64,000 bases of DNA, taken from positions 496,001 to 560,000 of the forward strand of contig NW_024881836.1 in NCBI RefSeq assembly GCF_019059575.1. The letters are read 5' to 3'. This document shows, in pieces, positions 10,280 to 21,900 of the stretch (within the stretch, counting starts at the first letter, position 1; each line of letters opens with the position of its first letter). A model generated the notes under the pieces. It did not search any database. It was not told the DNA's origin and saw nothing but the letters and a program-made list of their open reading frames with translations. The position numbers and the translations under genes were made by a program. Source of the DNA: Amphibalanus amphitrite (Eukaryota; Arthropoda; Thecostraca; Balanomorpha; Balanidae).

Positions 10280-10990
10280 ATCCCACAAGGGGCGCCGTCG
10301 CCCATAGAAATGGGATGCGTGAGAGGGGCGCCTCTGAGGTCACTGAAGCGCCTACATGCGAGAGGGGCGCCCATGAAGCTCATATATGGACTTCATGGGC
10401 GCCCCTCTCGCATGTAGCCTCTCGCACGCTCCTATACCTAATAGGAGCGCCTCAATGCAAAAGAGAGGCGCTTGTGATCATGCATACAGCATAGGGGCGC
10501 CTGTGAGGCCTATAAAGGGGCACCTGCATGCGAAAGAGGGGCACCTGTGACTGTGAGGGCGAGGCTTATAGGGGTGCCTCTGAGGCCTATAGGTAGTAGA
10601 GGAGCGCTCACATGCTGCAAGGGGGAGGCGCCCATGGAGGCCATATTGGCGTCTCCAATGAAGGATCTCGAACACTGGTGGGTTCCGTGAAAGCCCCGAT
10701 AGGGCTTTCAATTTTCCCCTGAAAAGTGAAAACGCAAGTGCCTGCATGCCAAAGAGGTGCACCTCTGAGGCCAATGGAAAGAGGAGCACTTGGACGTGGT
10801 GAAGCCCATCGGGCCGCCTTTGACGTCTATAATGGCGCCGCTGATGTCCGTAGGGGCGTCTCTGAGCGAAAGAGGGGCGCCTAGGCTTTTAGGGGCGCCT
10901 ATGATGGCCATAGGTACGGCTTCATGCGAAAGACAGGCGTTTATAAATCTCAAAGGAGCGCCTAATATGCGGAAAGTGGGATGCCTGGGT
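10280..10990 (+). repeat. Minisatellite of GGGGCGCC / GCATGCGAAAGAG units
   Basis: Units of about 25-45 bp combining GAGGGGCGCCTATGAGG and CATGCGAAAGAGGGGCGCC repeat through the region in mixed orientation. Open frames on either strand are artefacts of the repeat. Confidence 0.75.
10352..10417. repeat. Perfect 27-bp-arm hairpin inside the minisatellite
   Basis: Arm 10352-10378 (CTACATGCGAGAGGGGCGCC then CATGAAG) is exactly inverted at 10391-10417 around a 12-base loop. An inverted duplication of one minisatellite unit is the simplest explanation. Confidence 0.9.
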
Positions 10991-11847
10991 AGGATGAGAG
11001 AGTCATTTGGGTAACGTTTCTCAGGGACGGTGCCGCAGGTAGATGCTGAAAAGAGATGGGAAAGAAAGGCGCCTTCTCTGTCAAGATTCCTTTAGGTACT
11101 TCTCCCTTCTGAGCCCCTAGAAACCGGTGCAGAGTTTCCGCACTGTCCGCTTAGGCGGTTACGCCCATACCCCTGACCCTGGATCCGTCAGTGTACTTCA
11201 GAGCCTATTTTAAGGGAATTTGACTGGGGGGGGGGGGGGCAACCTGGAAAATTGTCTTAAATAATCCATTAATCCTCGCCCGTATTGGTGTTTCCAGTAG
11301 CGAGCGTATAGGGGGGGGGGGGTCCGTTGGACCCTCACTAGGGTGGCACTTAAAAATCAATTTTTGATTTTAAATGCGTGCGGGTGGTTTTCCAGTTCCT
11401 TTCCCGTAAAAAATAAGGGAGGCAAATTTTTATGGGAAAATATTTAAGTTTAGAGGTCGCGAATCAAGGTCAAAGTTCGGATTTTGGTGGCAGATTTCAA
11501 TATCATTAAAATCGTTTCGGACTTTCCTATTACGCTGTAATCGGATGATAATGGAGCATTTCCTAGTCATTTTCATATTGTTTTTTGATATTTCATGCAG
11601 CGCAGCTTCGGTCACACCAGAACGCTGGTCTATGTACTCCACTACTCAAGTGCCTCCTCTTTAGTAGATTATTGGCGCCTCATTGGAGGGAGGGGTATCA
11701 TGGGCAACGGGCACCCAGATCACTTTGTTTATAGCCTGGTTAGCAATTGCAGTCGATCTTCGGGTGTCAGGTTAGCGTTTTCTGTGATCTTTTCAACGGC
11801 ATGGAGGAAGAACTGGCGCTAATCTTTGTCTTTCATGAGTGCCAGTC

Positions 11848-13400
11848 CTACATCAGCGCCATGCCGCGCCTGGTGAAGTCATTCACCAACCGCAGCTCCC
11901 GGACTACACGAGCTGCGGTTTGGTAGCTGCTGTCCTCCCAGTGGCCTTGGTCATTGATGATGAGCCCCGCGTCCAGGTCGTGGATCCTTGAGAGCTTTTT
12001 GAACGACGATGTGAGGAAGCTCACCAAGGTCTCGGTCGCGAGAGCGGCGTTCATAGTGTCCACTAAGGACTTATGGGGAGGGTCCTCCCTCTCCTACAAG
12101 TCTATTGCCCGCACCATGTCTTGATTGAGCCCGAGGGTCGGGGTCTAAAAGCTCCAGAGTCACCAGGCAGCCGATCACTCAAGTACTACAGGTGACGGCC
12201 GAAGACCAGGACTGTCGCCTTCGACAGCTCCTTGTCGGGGTAGGTGCAGAACGAGTTCACGAAGGTCAGGTCCAGAGCCGGCGCAGTGGCAATAGAGTCC
12301 CAAACCAGGCGGCGGCGGCGGCGGCAAACTTGCAGGCAACGGACAGCGCACAGCGTTTGATGACCTGGGCCTCGGCCGCCGTCAGCCGGAGCCGCTCCCT
12401 GAAGAGGAAGGCATCCACAGTGCAGATGGTCTTTGCCATCCACCTAACTCAATGGAGTACTCTGAGGCGGAGAAACGGATGCCGTGCTTGGAACTCCGCC
12501 GAGAACAATTACGCAGAGCTTCAGAAGTTTTCGGTAGTCTTCCCGGAGCTAGGCATAGTCCAGCGATGGAAGCGATGGAAGCTGACCAGCAGCTCGTCCC
12601 ACTCCAGAACGTCGTCGACCGCGAACGCCACCGGTGTGATCCTGTCAATGAAGTATGAACTCCCACCCGCCTTTGAAACTCTTAAACAGCCGGATGTAGA
12701 GGCCGCTCGAGATTCTAGGGCAGGTGGAGAAGGCCTTCTCTAGGCCCAGCTCTTACACGTGGTGCCGGCAGGCCAGCTGAAGGACGGGCCGATCTAGCTT
12801 CTGCTCGATAAGGGCTAAAGTACCGTTCACCAGCATGCTGTTCGCCGTCGTGGCGTCGAAGCAAAAGGCCACAGTTCCGCTTCTCCAGTTCTTAGTCCCC
12901 CAGAGCTGTGAGCATGGCCTCCTGTGCTTGGATGGAGGGGAGGTTGGGAACGGCGAGGAGCTTGGCCACCCCAATCCCTCCCCCCCCCCATCACCAGGAC
13001 CTATGTAGAATCGGTCGACGCTCCATCTCTCGCGGTTCAGGATTCGCGGTTCAGCCGGAGTCGTATCCTAAGTTCCATGCCGCAGTTGATAACAGGCTCA
13101 CGTGTTCTTCACACATTACGGTTGGGCAGTTTGGCCCGGTCGAGGCCAGTTCACTGTTAGAGACGTCCGCTCGCCCGCATGCGCTTGGGAGTGTGCGTCG
13201 ACGTTTCTCTCTCATGGTAGCCATCGTCAAAGACGTTCCCTCCGTGTGTGCGCCGCAACGGCCGGCTAAGTCTGTTGCTGGCACTGACACTAGAGTCGGA
13301 AGAAGCGCCCACGGAAGAACATCCCGAAAGCACAATAAACCAGTGCAGCTCAATGCACACTCTCGCCTCTGCTTTCGCCCGCCGACGATAGGCTGACTCC
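11848..13400 (-). pseudogene. hAT-type transposase remnant
   Basis: Read on the minus strand, 12974-12753 encodes FCFDATTANSMLVNG followed by LIEQKLDRPVLQLACRHHV. This matches the conserved FDTT-SN-GACVLLEQ-LACRHH block of a transposase family common in arthropod and cnidarian genomes. Further along, about 12442-12300 gives RWMAKTICTVDAFLFRERLR and VIKRCALSVACKF, again in family order. Stops and frameshifts separate the blocks, so it is not functional. The more N-terminal part near 13050-13400 is only weakly recognisable. It lies inside the 8-bp-duplicated hAT element, which supports the assignment. Confidence 0.75.
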
Positions 13401-13544
13401 AACTTCTTCACATTCTCTTCGACAGAAAAGGAGCATGTCTCAAGAACCGATAGAACCGTGGGGCTCGTCCTCCCTTTGGAACAAGGGAGACCGGTCACTC
13501 CTCACACTAATCAGAGGAGTGACCTTCTGAACACGACACCGTAT

Positions 13545-14140
13545 TCAGAAGGTGATAAACCACTGTGCACAGGTCGTCATGGGGGTCCGACGCTCGGCTC
13601 ATGTGACGCCTCTGTTGGCAGAGCTATGCTGGCCCCATATAGACAGGCTGGTGGCGGAGAATGACTGCAGTACTGTGCATTACTTGTTGAATAATGTTCA
13701 TGCACCGAAGTGCCTCTCTGAGCGGTTTGTACAACGCAGCGACGTGTCGAGCAGACAGACTCGAGCCACTGAGAATATGCAGCTCGAACTGCCGAGGGTT
13801 CGCACCGAACATGCTCGCAAGTTCTTGTATTACCGCGCCTGTGACGTTTGGAACTCGCTGCCAGCAGACATTCGGTCGTCACGCACGTCGGCCACTTGTC
13901 GCAGGCGTTGTCGACGATTACTCAATGGTGACTAGTCACTGTGCGCGTAGCTTTCGGTCATTTGTACCGATATGCATTTTACTTTTTAAGTCCCATGCTT
14001 TTCATGGTTTTTACTTTTAGCTTTAGTGTTTATTTTAGCTTTATATATGTGCCTACCTATTTACTGTATGACACTTGGACTGAAAAGCCGTGAGTGCATG
14101 GAGCTTCCAAACGAAATAAATGATGATGATGATGATGATA
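13545..14140 (+). mobile_element. LINE 3' end (reverse transcriptase C-terminus plus TGA-repeat tail)
   Basis: The open frame 13552-13935 reads INHCAQVVMGVRRSAHVTPL, then HYLLNNVHAPKCLSERFVQR, and later RACDVWNSLPADIRSS. The VWNSLP block, preceded by a TRAT-LQLPR segment, is the standard tail of non-LTR retrotransposon reverse transcriptases of the CR1/L2/Jockey kind. After the stop come about 200 untranslated bases and a simple tail, AAATAAATGATGATGATG, at 14117-14140. It is 5'-truncated, as most LINE copies are, and inserted in the hAT element in the opposite sense to its transposase. Confidence 0.8.
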
Positions 14141-14400
14141 TGACCATCAGATATGATATGACTAATCAGAGGATGGATAATCAGAGGATATATGGAGGAT
14201 ATGACCTCCACTGTGAGAAGGCACCGGTCGCAGGCCAAAACAGGCCTGACATGGGTAAAGCAGCCCAGATCAGACCTGTCTTGGCCTGACCTAGACTGGC
14301 TACGATCGGCCGGAAGTGATGGGATAAACAATTGTTATACAAATAAAGGTCGACATACGTCGGAAATGACGCTTAATGACCACATATGTCATTCCAAATA
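14141..14400. other. Non-coding interior of hAT element
   Basis: Direct repeats (AATCAGAGGATATATGGA-like) and AGGCCTGAC motifs, no coding content. It joins the LINE tail to the right subterminal region of the hAT element. Confidence 0.4.
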
Positions 14401-15239
14401 GGTTTAAAGCAGTTTCCAAAAAGTTGATTTTTCCCAAAAAATGTCAACTTTGACCTCAATTCGCGACCCCTAAATATCAATATTTTTCAAAATCATTTTG
14501 CACACATTATTTTTTACGGGAATGGAACCAGAAAACTACCCGCACGCATAAAAATCGGAAAACATAAAATTCACCCCATTGCTAAGTGCCACCCTAACCC
14601 TCACCCTTGCCGTTTCGCCCCTGATCGAGCTAGAGCTTCGCGGAAAAAACGACCGTGTTGCCCGTGATAAAAGGAAGCCGATTATACCCAATTTTAAGGT
14701 CCTAGGTCATCGGTTGACCTTCCAGGTCAGGTCATTGACCCAAAAGTCGGGAAAATCGGGACCTGTTAGAGCGTCGTAAAGAGTGGCTGCTATGGTTTTT
14801 CGGGGTGCTGATCACGAATATCATGTTAGTTATGATCATAGATGATGTCTTCATGCATTTAGGCCAGGTCAGGTCAGGTCAGGTCAACCAGTAAGGGTTT
14901 TGCCGGGTATTCGTAGTAGGTGGCAACCGCCTCTGACAGCTTCGTAACATGTTACGAAGGCACCAAAACTACTTCGTAAATGGTCAAATGGTTGCTTAAT
15001 TCGAATTCAGCTCCAAAAACTAGCCTAGAAAGTAGAAACATATAAAACTCGAAAATGTGAACCGAGGTCATCAAAGGTAAATGATCTGACCTGACCTTCC
15101 GGTGATCTTGACACCCACCCTAATGCATGGGAGCTACATCATATCCCATGTTTGAACGTTTGAAACCACGAAAAGACTGCAAACGCGCGGCTAATGCGAG
15201 GCGACATACGCCGAATCGCGACCTCGGCCAAACATGGTG

Positions 15240-18165
15240 CCATGGTGCTAGGCCGCCGGTGCATCTGAAAGAACTGTGGTGCTCCTGACAAGCCTGAAGT
15301 TCCAACGACAGGCCCGTGGTGCCCCTGACAGGCCCATGATGCCTTTGCGAGGCCGGTGGTGTCCACGTGAGGCCGGTGGTGCCCCTGGGCCCTGACAGGA
15401 CTGTGGTGCTCCTCAGGGGCGGATCCAGCCGATCCGTTTGGGGAGGGCAAAAGTTTCCGACCTATCCGACGACCCCTATCCGCCCCCGCACTGGGAGGAA
15501 TGTAAGATAAATTTTGGATGGGGATGCAAAATTTTCTCAAGGGTTTGGGCCCCTTTACTTTTTCAAGCCGTCAATCATCGATTTATGAAAACCAAAAGTT
15601 AAGGAAACAATCCATACAGGAAGTTATCCAAAATGTTTGCATATTTCAGTGAACCTAACAAAATCACAGCATACCTAAATAAGTGAAATGCAACAAGTTT
15701 TTTTTTACTCGGGGTGATTTTTCTTATGCTAACCACCACCCGCAAGCCTCAAACCAATTTTCTGGATCCGCAGTGGACCTTTGAGAGCCCTACGGGTCCG
15801 CTCTTACAAGACCGTTAAAAAAAACTCTGGAAACTGAATGACTCAATGGAGGCTCCTCCAGAAACCTTCACGACTTCTCAGATTGAATGAGTCTCCGACC
15901 AGGGTCGGTTCCTCAGAAGGTGCTGAAGGGTTTCAGAAAGCAGCGTAGGCTCGAGAGTCTGGAAAGTTCTCAAAGACCGGCATCGGACCCAAAAAGCCTG
16001 TATGGAGGCCCTCAAAAACCGGGATAGAGGCCAAAGCAGCTGATGTTTAGCCTAAAGAACCGGTGTGGAGGAAAGGGTAGGAGTCTGAGTGGGGCCTTCA
16101 GGGGCAAGCGTTAGGGCCCCAAAAGTATGTGTGAGGCTCTTGGAGGCAGGTAGGTCCCTTGAGCGTGCATGGGGTCCCAAGAGCTCGCGTGTGAGCCCAA
16201 AAATTCGGCTTCGTGTCCGTGGAACATGCATGGGGATTCTTAGAAGCCGCTTGGACACATATCTGATGGGACGTGGGTACCAAGATCGATGTAATGGTCC
16301 TAAAAGCCGGTGTAGGGCCAAGACATTCCGGCGTGTAGACTCTCAGAGGCCGGCGAAGGGGCACCAGGAGCGGATACAGTGTCTCAACAAGCCTACATGG
16401 GACCTGACAATCAGTGTGGAATCCCACGAGCCTGCGTAAGCCCTCAGAGACCTTTGTAAGACCCTCAAAGGTCGTTGTGAAGGGCCTCTGAATCTGAAAT
16501 CTTCGCAGGGCCACGAGGCCAGCATGTCCCCTGCCTGCGTTAAGGCCCTCCAGAGGCCGTCGTAGGGTTCTTCATAGGCCAGCGTGGGCCCTTGGAGCCT
16601 TCGTTACAGGACTCTCAGAGGTCAGCATGACCCCTGCAGTCTGCCTGCGTTGAGGCCAGATCAGAGGCCGTCGTGGGGCCCTCAGACGCCAGCGTGGGCA
16701 TTTGAAGCTTGCATTGGGTCCTAGAGGTCGTCGTGAGGGCCCATAGATGATAGAGGTCGTCGTGAGGGCCCTCAGGGACCGTCTCGGGTGGAATCACTGT
16801 GGAAATCGTTGTGAGGGCCCTTAGAAGCCTTCAAGAGGACCATCAGAGGTCATCATGAAGATCCTTGGCCATCATGACGGTCTTCATAGGTCCTGGGCCC
16901 TCAGGTATCTTTGCAAGGCCCTCAGAGGCTGTGGTAAGGACATCAGAGTCCATCGTTAGGGCCATCAAGAGACCGTCACAGATTCCTCAGATGCCAGCAT
17001 AGCCCCTGCCTGCAGCCTGGTTGTGTTGGGGCCCTCAAAGGTCATCGTGGGCCGTCTAAAGCCCGATGGGCACTCAGACCTGAGATGGGTCTAGGACCGT
17101 GTCACGAGGGCCCTCAGAGACCGCCGTGGGGGCCCTCAGAGGCAGCGTAACCCCTGGAGTCTCCGTGGGATCCTCAGATGGCGTCATGGGGCACCAAACG
17201 CGGTTCGGGACACTCCTAACCGGTGAGGGCCCCAAAGACCAGCATAGGGCGCTCCTGGCCAACAACTGGACGTCTGATGATCGGTGATCCCACATGATCG
17301 TTCGTTTCCCGATCACTGGTTTTTAGGATAAAATGTATTTGGTGGTGTGACAGGCCTCTTATACGGCTTTTGGAGGGTGCAAAAAGCTATGTTTGCACTC
17401 CAATGTTTTCCATGGGTCTGGAGCTGAAACCCCTGCACCCTCTATCCGGATTTCCGCTGCCCTTGAGCACCGAGATGACCAAACGACTTTACAACGCAAC
17501 ACTATCTACATGCAATCAGTTCAGGGAGTTCGATCTATTAACAGCATTCTGGCATAAATCATCAGCAGCGAGCGTCCAGCTCCTTGCTTCGGAATGGCCG
17601 TCACCGAAAGTCCTGCTTTTCGTCCAGATAGTCCTCGACGCCGTATTCAATTTTATCATCTCTCTATGCTTTGGGAGGGGCAAAAGGACAGTCTTGCCCA
17701 CATGATTTAGCTTTGGGGAGGGCAAATGCCCATTTTGCCCTCCCCTGGATCCGCCACTGGTGCTCCTGACAAGCCTGGAGTGTCCCCGACAGGCACGTGG
17801 TGCCACTAACAGGCCCAAGGTGTCCCAGTCCCTGCGAGGCCGGTGGTGTCCCTGCCAGGCATGTGGTGTCCATACTAGGCCTCTGGTGCCCCTGACAGGT
17901 CCGTGGCGCCCTTGCTAGGCCTATGGTGCCTCTGGCAGGCCTATGGTGCCCCTGGCGGGCCTGTGGTGGTACCCCTGACAGGCCAAAGGTGGTGCCCCTG
18001 CGAGGCCGGTGGGGCCCCTGGCAGGTCTGTGGTGCCCCTGGCAGACCTATGGTGCTCTTGCTAGGTTGATGGTGCTCCCAACAGGCCTGTGGTGCCCCTG
18101 ACAGGCCGGTGGTGCCCCTGGCAGGCCTGTGGTGTCCCCGGGCCCCAAGAGGGTGGGGGGTCATG
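15240..18165 (+). repeat. GTGGTGCCCCTGACAGGCC minisatellite, split by a hAT insertion
   Basis: Units of about 30 bp (GGCCTGTGGTGCCCCTGACA) occupy 15240-15413 and resume at 17760-18165. The break is a 2.3-kb element with an 8-bp duplication of one unit. Some units carry GCGAGGCCGGTGGTGTCC variants. The right edge near 18185 (TACACCACTG) looks like a hAT terminus, so the minisatellite may itself be the interior of an older element. Confidence 0.85.
15414..17759. mobile_element. hAT-like non-autonomous element, 2.3 kb
   Basis: Left end CAGGGGCGGATCCAG, right end CTGGATCCGCCACTG. Both are followed inward by a GGGGAGGGCAAAA-type subterminal motif. The perfect 8-bp duplication GTGCTCCT occurs at 15406-15413 and 17760-17767. 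The interior (about 15770-17250) is a degenerate array of GGGCCCTCAGAGGCCGTCGT units. No transposase was recognised. Confidence 0.9.
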
Positions 18166-18199
18166 ACCCATATGACTCACCCTTAGATACACCACTGGT

Positions 18200-18712
18200 C
18201 ATTACTTACAGACTGACTCATTTGACATCCATTGCAAAACAAGTCACAGTAGTTACGTAGTATGTTTGTCACCCTGTTCCTTTATGCCCATTTTTATAGT
18301 GGGCAAATCTCGACGACTAGGGGGGCAATTCTGTTGAGTGCGGGGGCATTTGCCCCCCCAGTTAACATGTTAAAATAGGCCCTGGTGTACTTACTGTACG
18401 TGCAATTTGCCTAATTACCCTGAATAACGTTTAGCTGAAGTCAAGCTGAAGTGACACGTAGAAATACTTTATATGGTAGCAAAGGAAGGCTACCAAATCA
18501 GACGCGTCTGTTGCCTATTATGAAGCTTTGTTTCAATTCCGACGCATGCCGGTTTTCATTGCATTTGTATACGTGCCGATACAAAGGTGCCGATACAAAG
18601 GCTAAACCTCCGATAACCATCGCAACCATCGCATACGCCTGCGGGGGACCGTGCCGGTGTTGTCCCCGGGGACGACAGGGGCTTTCGTTTAGCTTGGAAT
18701 ATAACTGCAAAA
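18200..18712 (+). promoter_or_regulatory. Region upstream of STT3A start
   Basis: No exon seen. A mobile-element scrap with GGGGGCA tracts ends near 18375. The last 150 bases are GC-rich (GGGGACCGTGCCGGTGTTG) and include a tandem GTGCCGATACAAAG pair at 18573-18601. This is the likely promoter and 5'UTR by position. I saw no clear TATA box. Confidence 0.35.
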
Positions 18713-18980
18713 ATGGCAATTACATATGTCAAAAAAAGCTTCATAAAGCTGTCTCATGACAAGCAAGATTCTTTACTCAAGATGTCTATCCTAACAATCG
18801 CTGCGGTCTTGGCATTCTCCAGCCGCTTGTTTTCGGTGCTTCGGTTTGAAGCAGTCATTCATGAATTCGACCCTTACTTCAACTATAGAACCACCAAATA
18901 TCTAGCAGACGAAGGTTTCTACAAGTTTCACAACTGGTTTGATGATCGAGCATGGTATCCACTGGGCAGAATTATTGGAG
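18713..18980 (+). CDS. STT3A: STT3A exon 1
   Basis: Residues 1-89: cytosolic N-terminus, first membrane helix and the FDPYFNYR metal-binding loop, ending in [10 protein letters not shown] split after the first base of a glycine codon (donor GGAG|GTAAGT). Third codon positions are much less GC-rich than in exon 2. Confidence 0.97.
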
Positions 18981-21900
18981 GTAAGTTTCCGGAACTGAAG
19001 GTCATATTTGTCGATTCCCCTGAAATAGTGGCAAAGTTTGGGTCATCCAAAGAATTGGTATGCATAGAATGATGGAAAGCATCATATAGTAACAGTAGAG
19101 GTTTTCATTTATCATAAATTGAAATGTGTTTTACCAGAATCAGGCACCTTCATGTCAAAGTGTCCACCGTTCCGAGTCCCAAATGACTGTGCTATTTGTG
19201 GCTTATGAAGACATTTTTAAATTAATGAACTTGAAAGACTCATGATATTTTTATTAAGTCTTATTTTCTCCTCAAATTTCTAATCAGCTAAGGAATCAAA
19301 TAGCTAATAAAGGCACAACTTCAATCAATGTTCAATGCATTATTTGGTACCTACTGTGTTTGTGTATTGATGCAGCACAATGCATTGTGCATTGCTTAGG
19401 TTTAATGAGAGTGGGCTAGAATAGCAGAGGCTATATATGAAGCTTCAACATTTTTTAATGACAGCTGATGCTTTGAACTTATCCATACTACATTTAATGT
19501 GGTAAAACTGAAGCTGAGACCCACATGTTATTTCAAGGATCTATGTTCTGTTCTTTGATGTTTTTTCATCCCATGAATTTAAAAGTGATGCTATTAGTAC
19601 ATTCAATATCATGATAATCCATTGAGGTTATGTCACTTGACATAGTCTGACCTGACCTAACTCAGCCTTAGCTTACCCAACCTAACTTTGCCAAGTAATT
19701 CCTACCAAACCTAGCCTGACCTTATCTAACCTCAGACCTGCCTAACACCAAACACTTAACCCGCGCCCTGATGGGGGGGCCATTTTGGCCCCCCTGTGGT
19801 TTTTCTTAAATAGCGAGAAAACGGCGGCGCCAAATTTTGGGTACCTTACCGGGCATCAATTTGACACCTTCACACAAAATTTCAAGTCACAGGTCACCTC
19901 AGGTCAGGAGTTATTGAGGTCAAACTGAGGTCATGTTCGAGTAAAAATGAGCAAATAACATGACATCTTTAAACGCTCACAAATTCTACAGTTAACAAGC
20001 AATTTTAAAGTTCTTTATGTGGTTGTATAGAGAAAAGACGGCGCTACAAAACTGCTATCTCGGATTTTCGAAATTTTGGGATTTTGACCCCCAAAAATAA
20101 AAAAAAAATTGATTTTTTTAGAAAAACTCAAAAAATTTCCAAAAAATTTTCGAATTTCGAAAAAACCGGAATATATGTGATAGTCCCTGCGCTCTTCGAT
20201 ATACATACCAAATTTTAGATCGATACCTCTTTTTTTGGCCAAGTTATAGCAAAAAAACTGTTAAAAATTGATGACGTCAAATTTTTGAACTCAATTTTTA
20301 GCAATTCTAGACCTCGTAGCGCAAAACGGAGACCACCATTGAACTCCCCGTGACGAGCTGCATCGAATCGATACCCATTTTATGCAAAAATATCAACTTT
20401 GAAATTTGACCTAATTTGACCTGACCTTGACCTGACCTTGACCTGACCTTGACCAAAACGTGACCTAAGCTGGCCCTAAAAGTCTGTCTGACCCACATAA
20501 TCGCATTTGTCATGTAAAATGGACCATAAAACATGTAGCACACGACACTTTCATATTGTGACCCCCCAGTGACCTGACCTCTGTGACCTGACCTGGTATC
20601 AGTGACCTCAAATAGCAAAATATGTGTTTGAAGAACATTTCCCAATCGATGATTTTCAATGAAATGCATTTTACTCGATTTTACAACGCATTTCTTGAAA
20701 TGCCTGTAAACGGTGAAAATTCGACCTTTGAACTGACCTGTGACGTCATCGGTTTGACCGAGGTCAATGAAATTGGGTCACAAGGTAGTTCCCCGTTGGG
20801 GCTATCCAACACCGTTTACCGCTTGTCGCTATGTTGCGTGGTTCTCGAGATCTGAGGGGGGGGGCCAAAATGGCCCCCCCCCCCCCATCAGACCGCGTTG
20901 CTCGGCAGACCCCATCTGGGCGCGGGTTAAGCACCTCAGGTAGAAGGCTAGGTTAGGTTTGGTCTGATTATGTTGGATCAGGTGACCTTAACTGACCTAT
21001 CATCAGATTATCATGATATTTGCTGGAAAAATAAGCATCATTTTTGCATTCAGAGATACCAGGTAGCAAAACATGTAAGGAACCAAATGTTTTAATGAAA
21101 AACCATTTGAACTACAACCTAAGAAATGACTTTCAAGTTTCAATGTACTTTATGTTGATTGTTGGTAATATGCAGATGCCTGAGAAGTTTGACCAGATTA
21201 TGTCATTTGGAATTATTTGATAGCATCATTTTTTTCTGTGAAGTTCATGACACTTATGTAGGGGAGAGTGGGGTGGGTTGTATCAGTTTTTACTCAGAGA
21301 CCCATAACCTCGTAACTATCCGTGATAAACTCATTATTTCCATACTACCCCCTTCCTTGATTCTTCTGCTTTTTTGTGCAAGGTAACTTTTCCGTTACCT
21401 CTACTAGTTTATCTTCTACGGTCTGCCGAAGAGAGCAATGTTTTTGATACAACTTGCCCCATGGCTTGGGTGAGTTGTATCACATGGTGGGGTAATTTGT
21501 ATCACTATTTCACGTTTCAGGGAGTGTGTTTGCTACTGGTTTTGAACATAACAACAACATTAAATGGGGTTAATACAATGTATTTGCTCAAAGGCTTCAC
21601 TTTTATTAGACCAAACTTGGTCAATCCGAACGAAACATCGAAACGAACGAAACATCAACAGACTAGACGCAAAAGTGACCCGTTAAGAGCAAAGCAGCCA
21701 ACACATTGTGCCGAAAAGGAACGAGTATTGACTAGCTACCTACAAACGCGAGCCAGGGCTTAGCTTTCGCGATCAAAAGCAACATACCCATACATACCCA
21801 TACATAGGTACATACATACTTACCGAGCAACAAGCTTGCTTAGCTCGGTATCCCTTTTCGGTGAGGATCTGACTCCTCCGGGTGTGACTAGGCTCTGTCC

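Larger units (their letters stand above)
11339..14596. mobile_element. hAT-superfamily transposon, decayed
   Basis: The ends are TAGGGTGGCACTTA and its exact inverse TAAGTGCCACCCTA-type terminus (14583-14596). Inverted similarity runs inward about 150 bp (GCGTGCGGGT, CCCGTAAAAAATAA, GGTCGCGAAT). The element is flanked by a perfect 8-bp duplication, ACCCTCAC, at 11331-11338 and 14597-14604, as expected for hAT. It carries a broken transposase on the minus strand and is itself interrupted by a LINE 3' end. It sits inside a piggyBac-like MITE. Confidence 0.92.
11273..15236. mobile_element. piggyBac-like MITE, interrupted and 3'-truncated copy
   Basis: TTAA at 11269-11272 is followed by TCCTCGCCCGTATTGGTG, almost the left end of the intact element at 25564. 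The match resumes at 14605 after a 3.3-kb hAT insertion and continues through the GCTAGAGCTTCGCGG, CCAAAAGTCGGGAAAATCGG and AGACTGCAAACGC blocks. It ends at about 15236 (CCAAACATGGT), where the intact copy goes on for another 190 bp. The 3' terminus is lost at the junction with the minisatellite. Confidence 0.8.
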
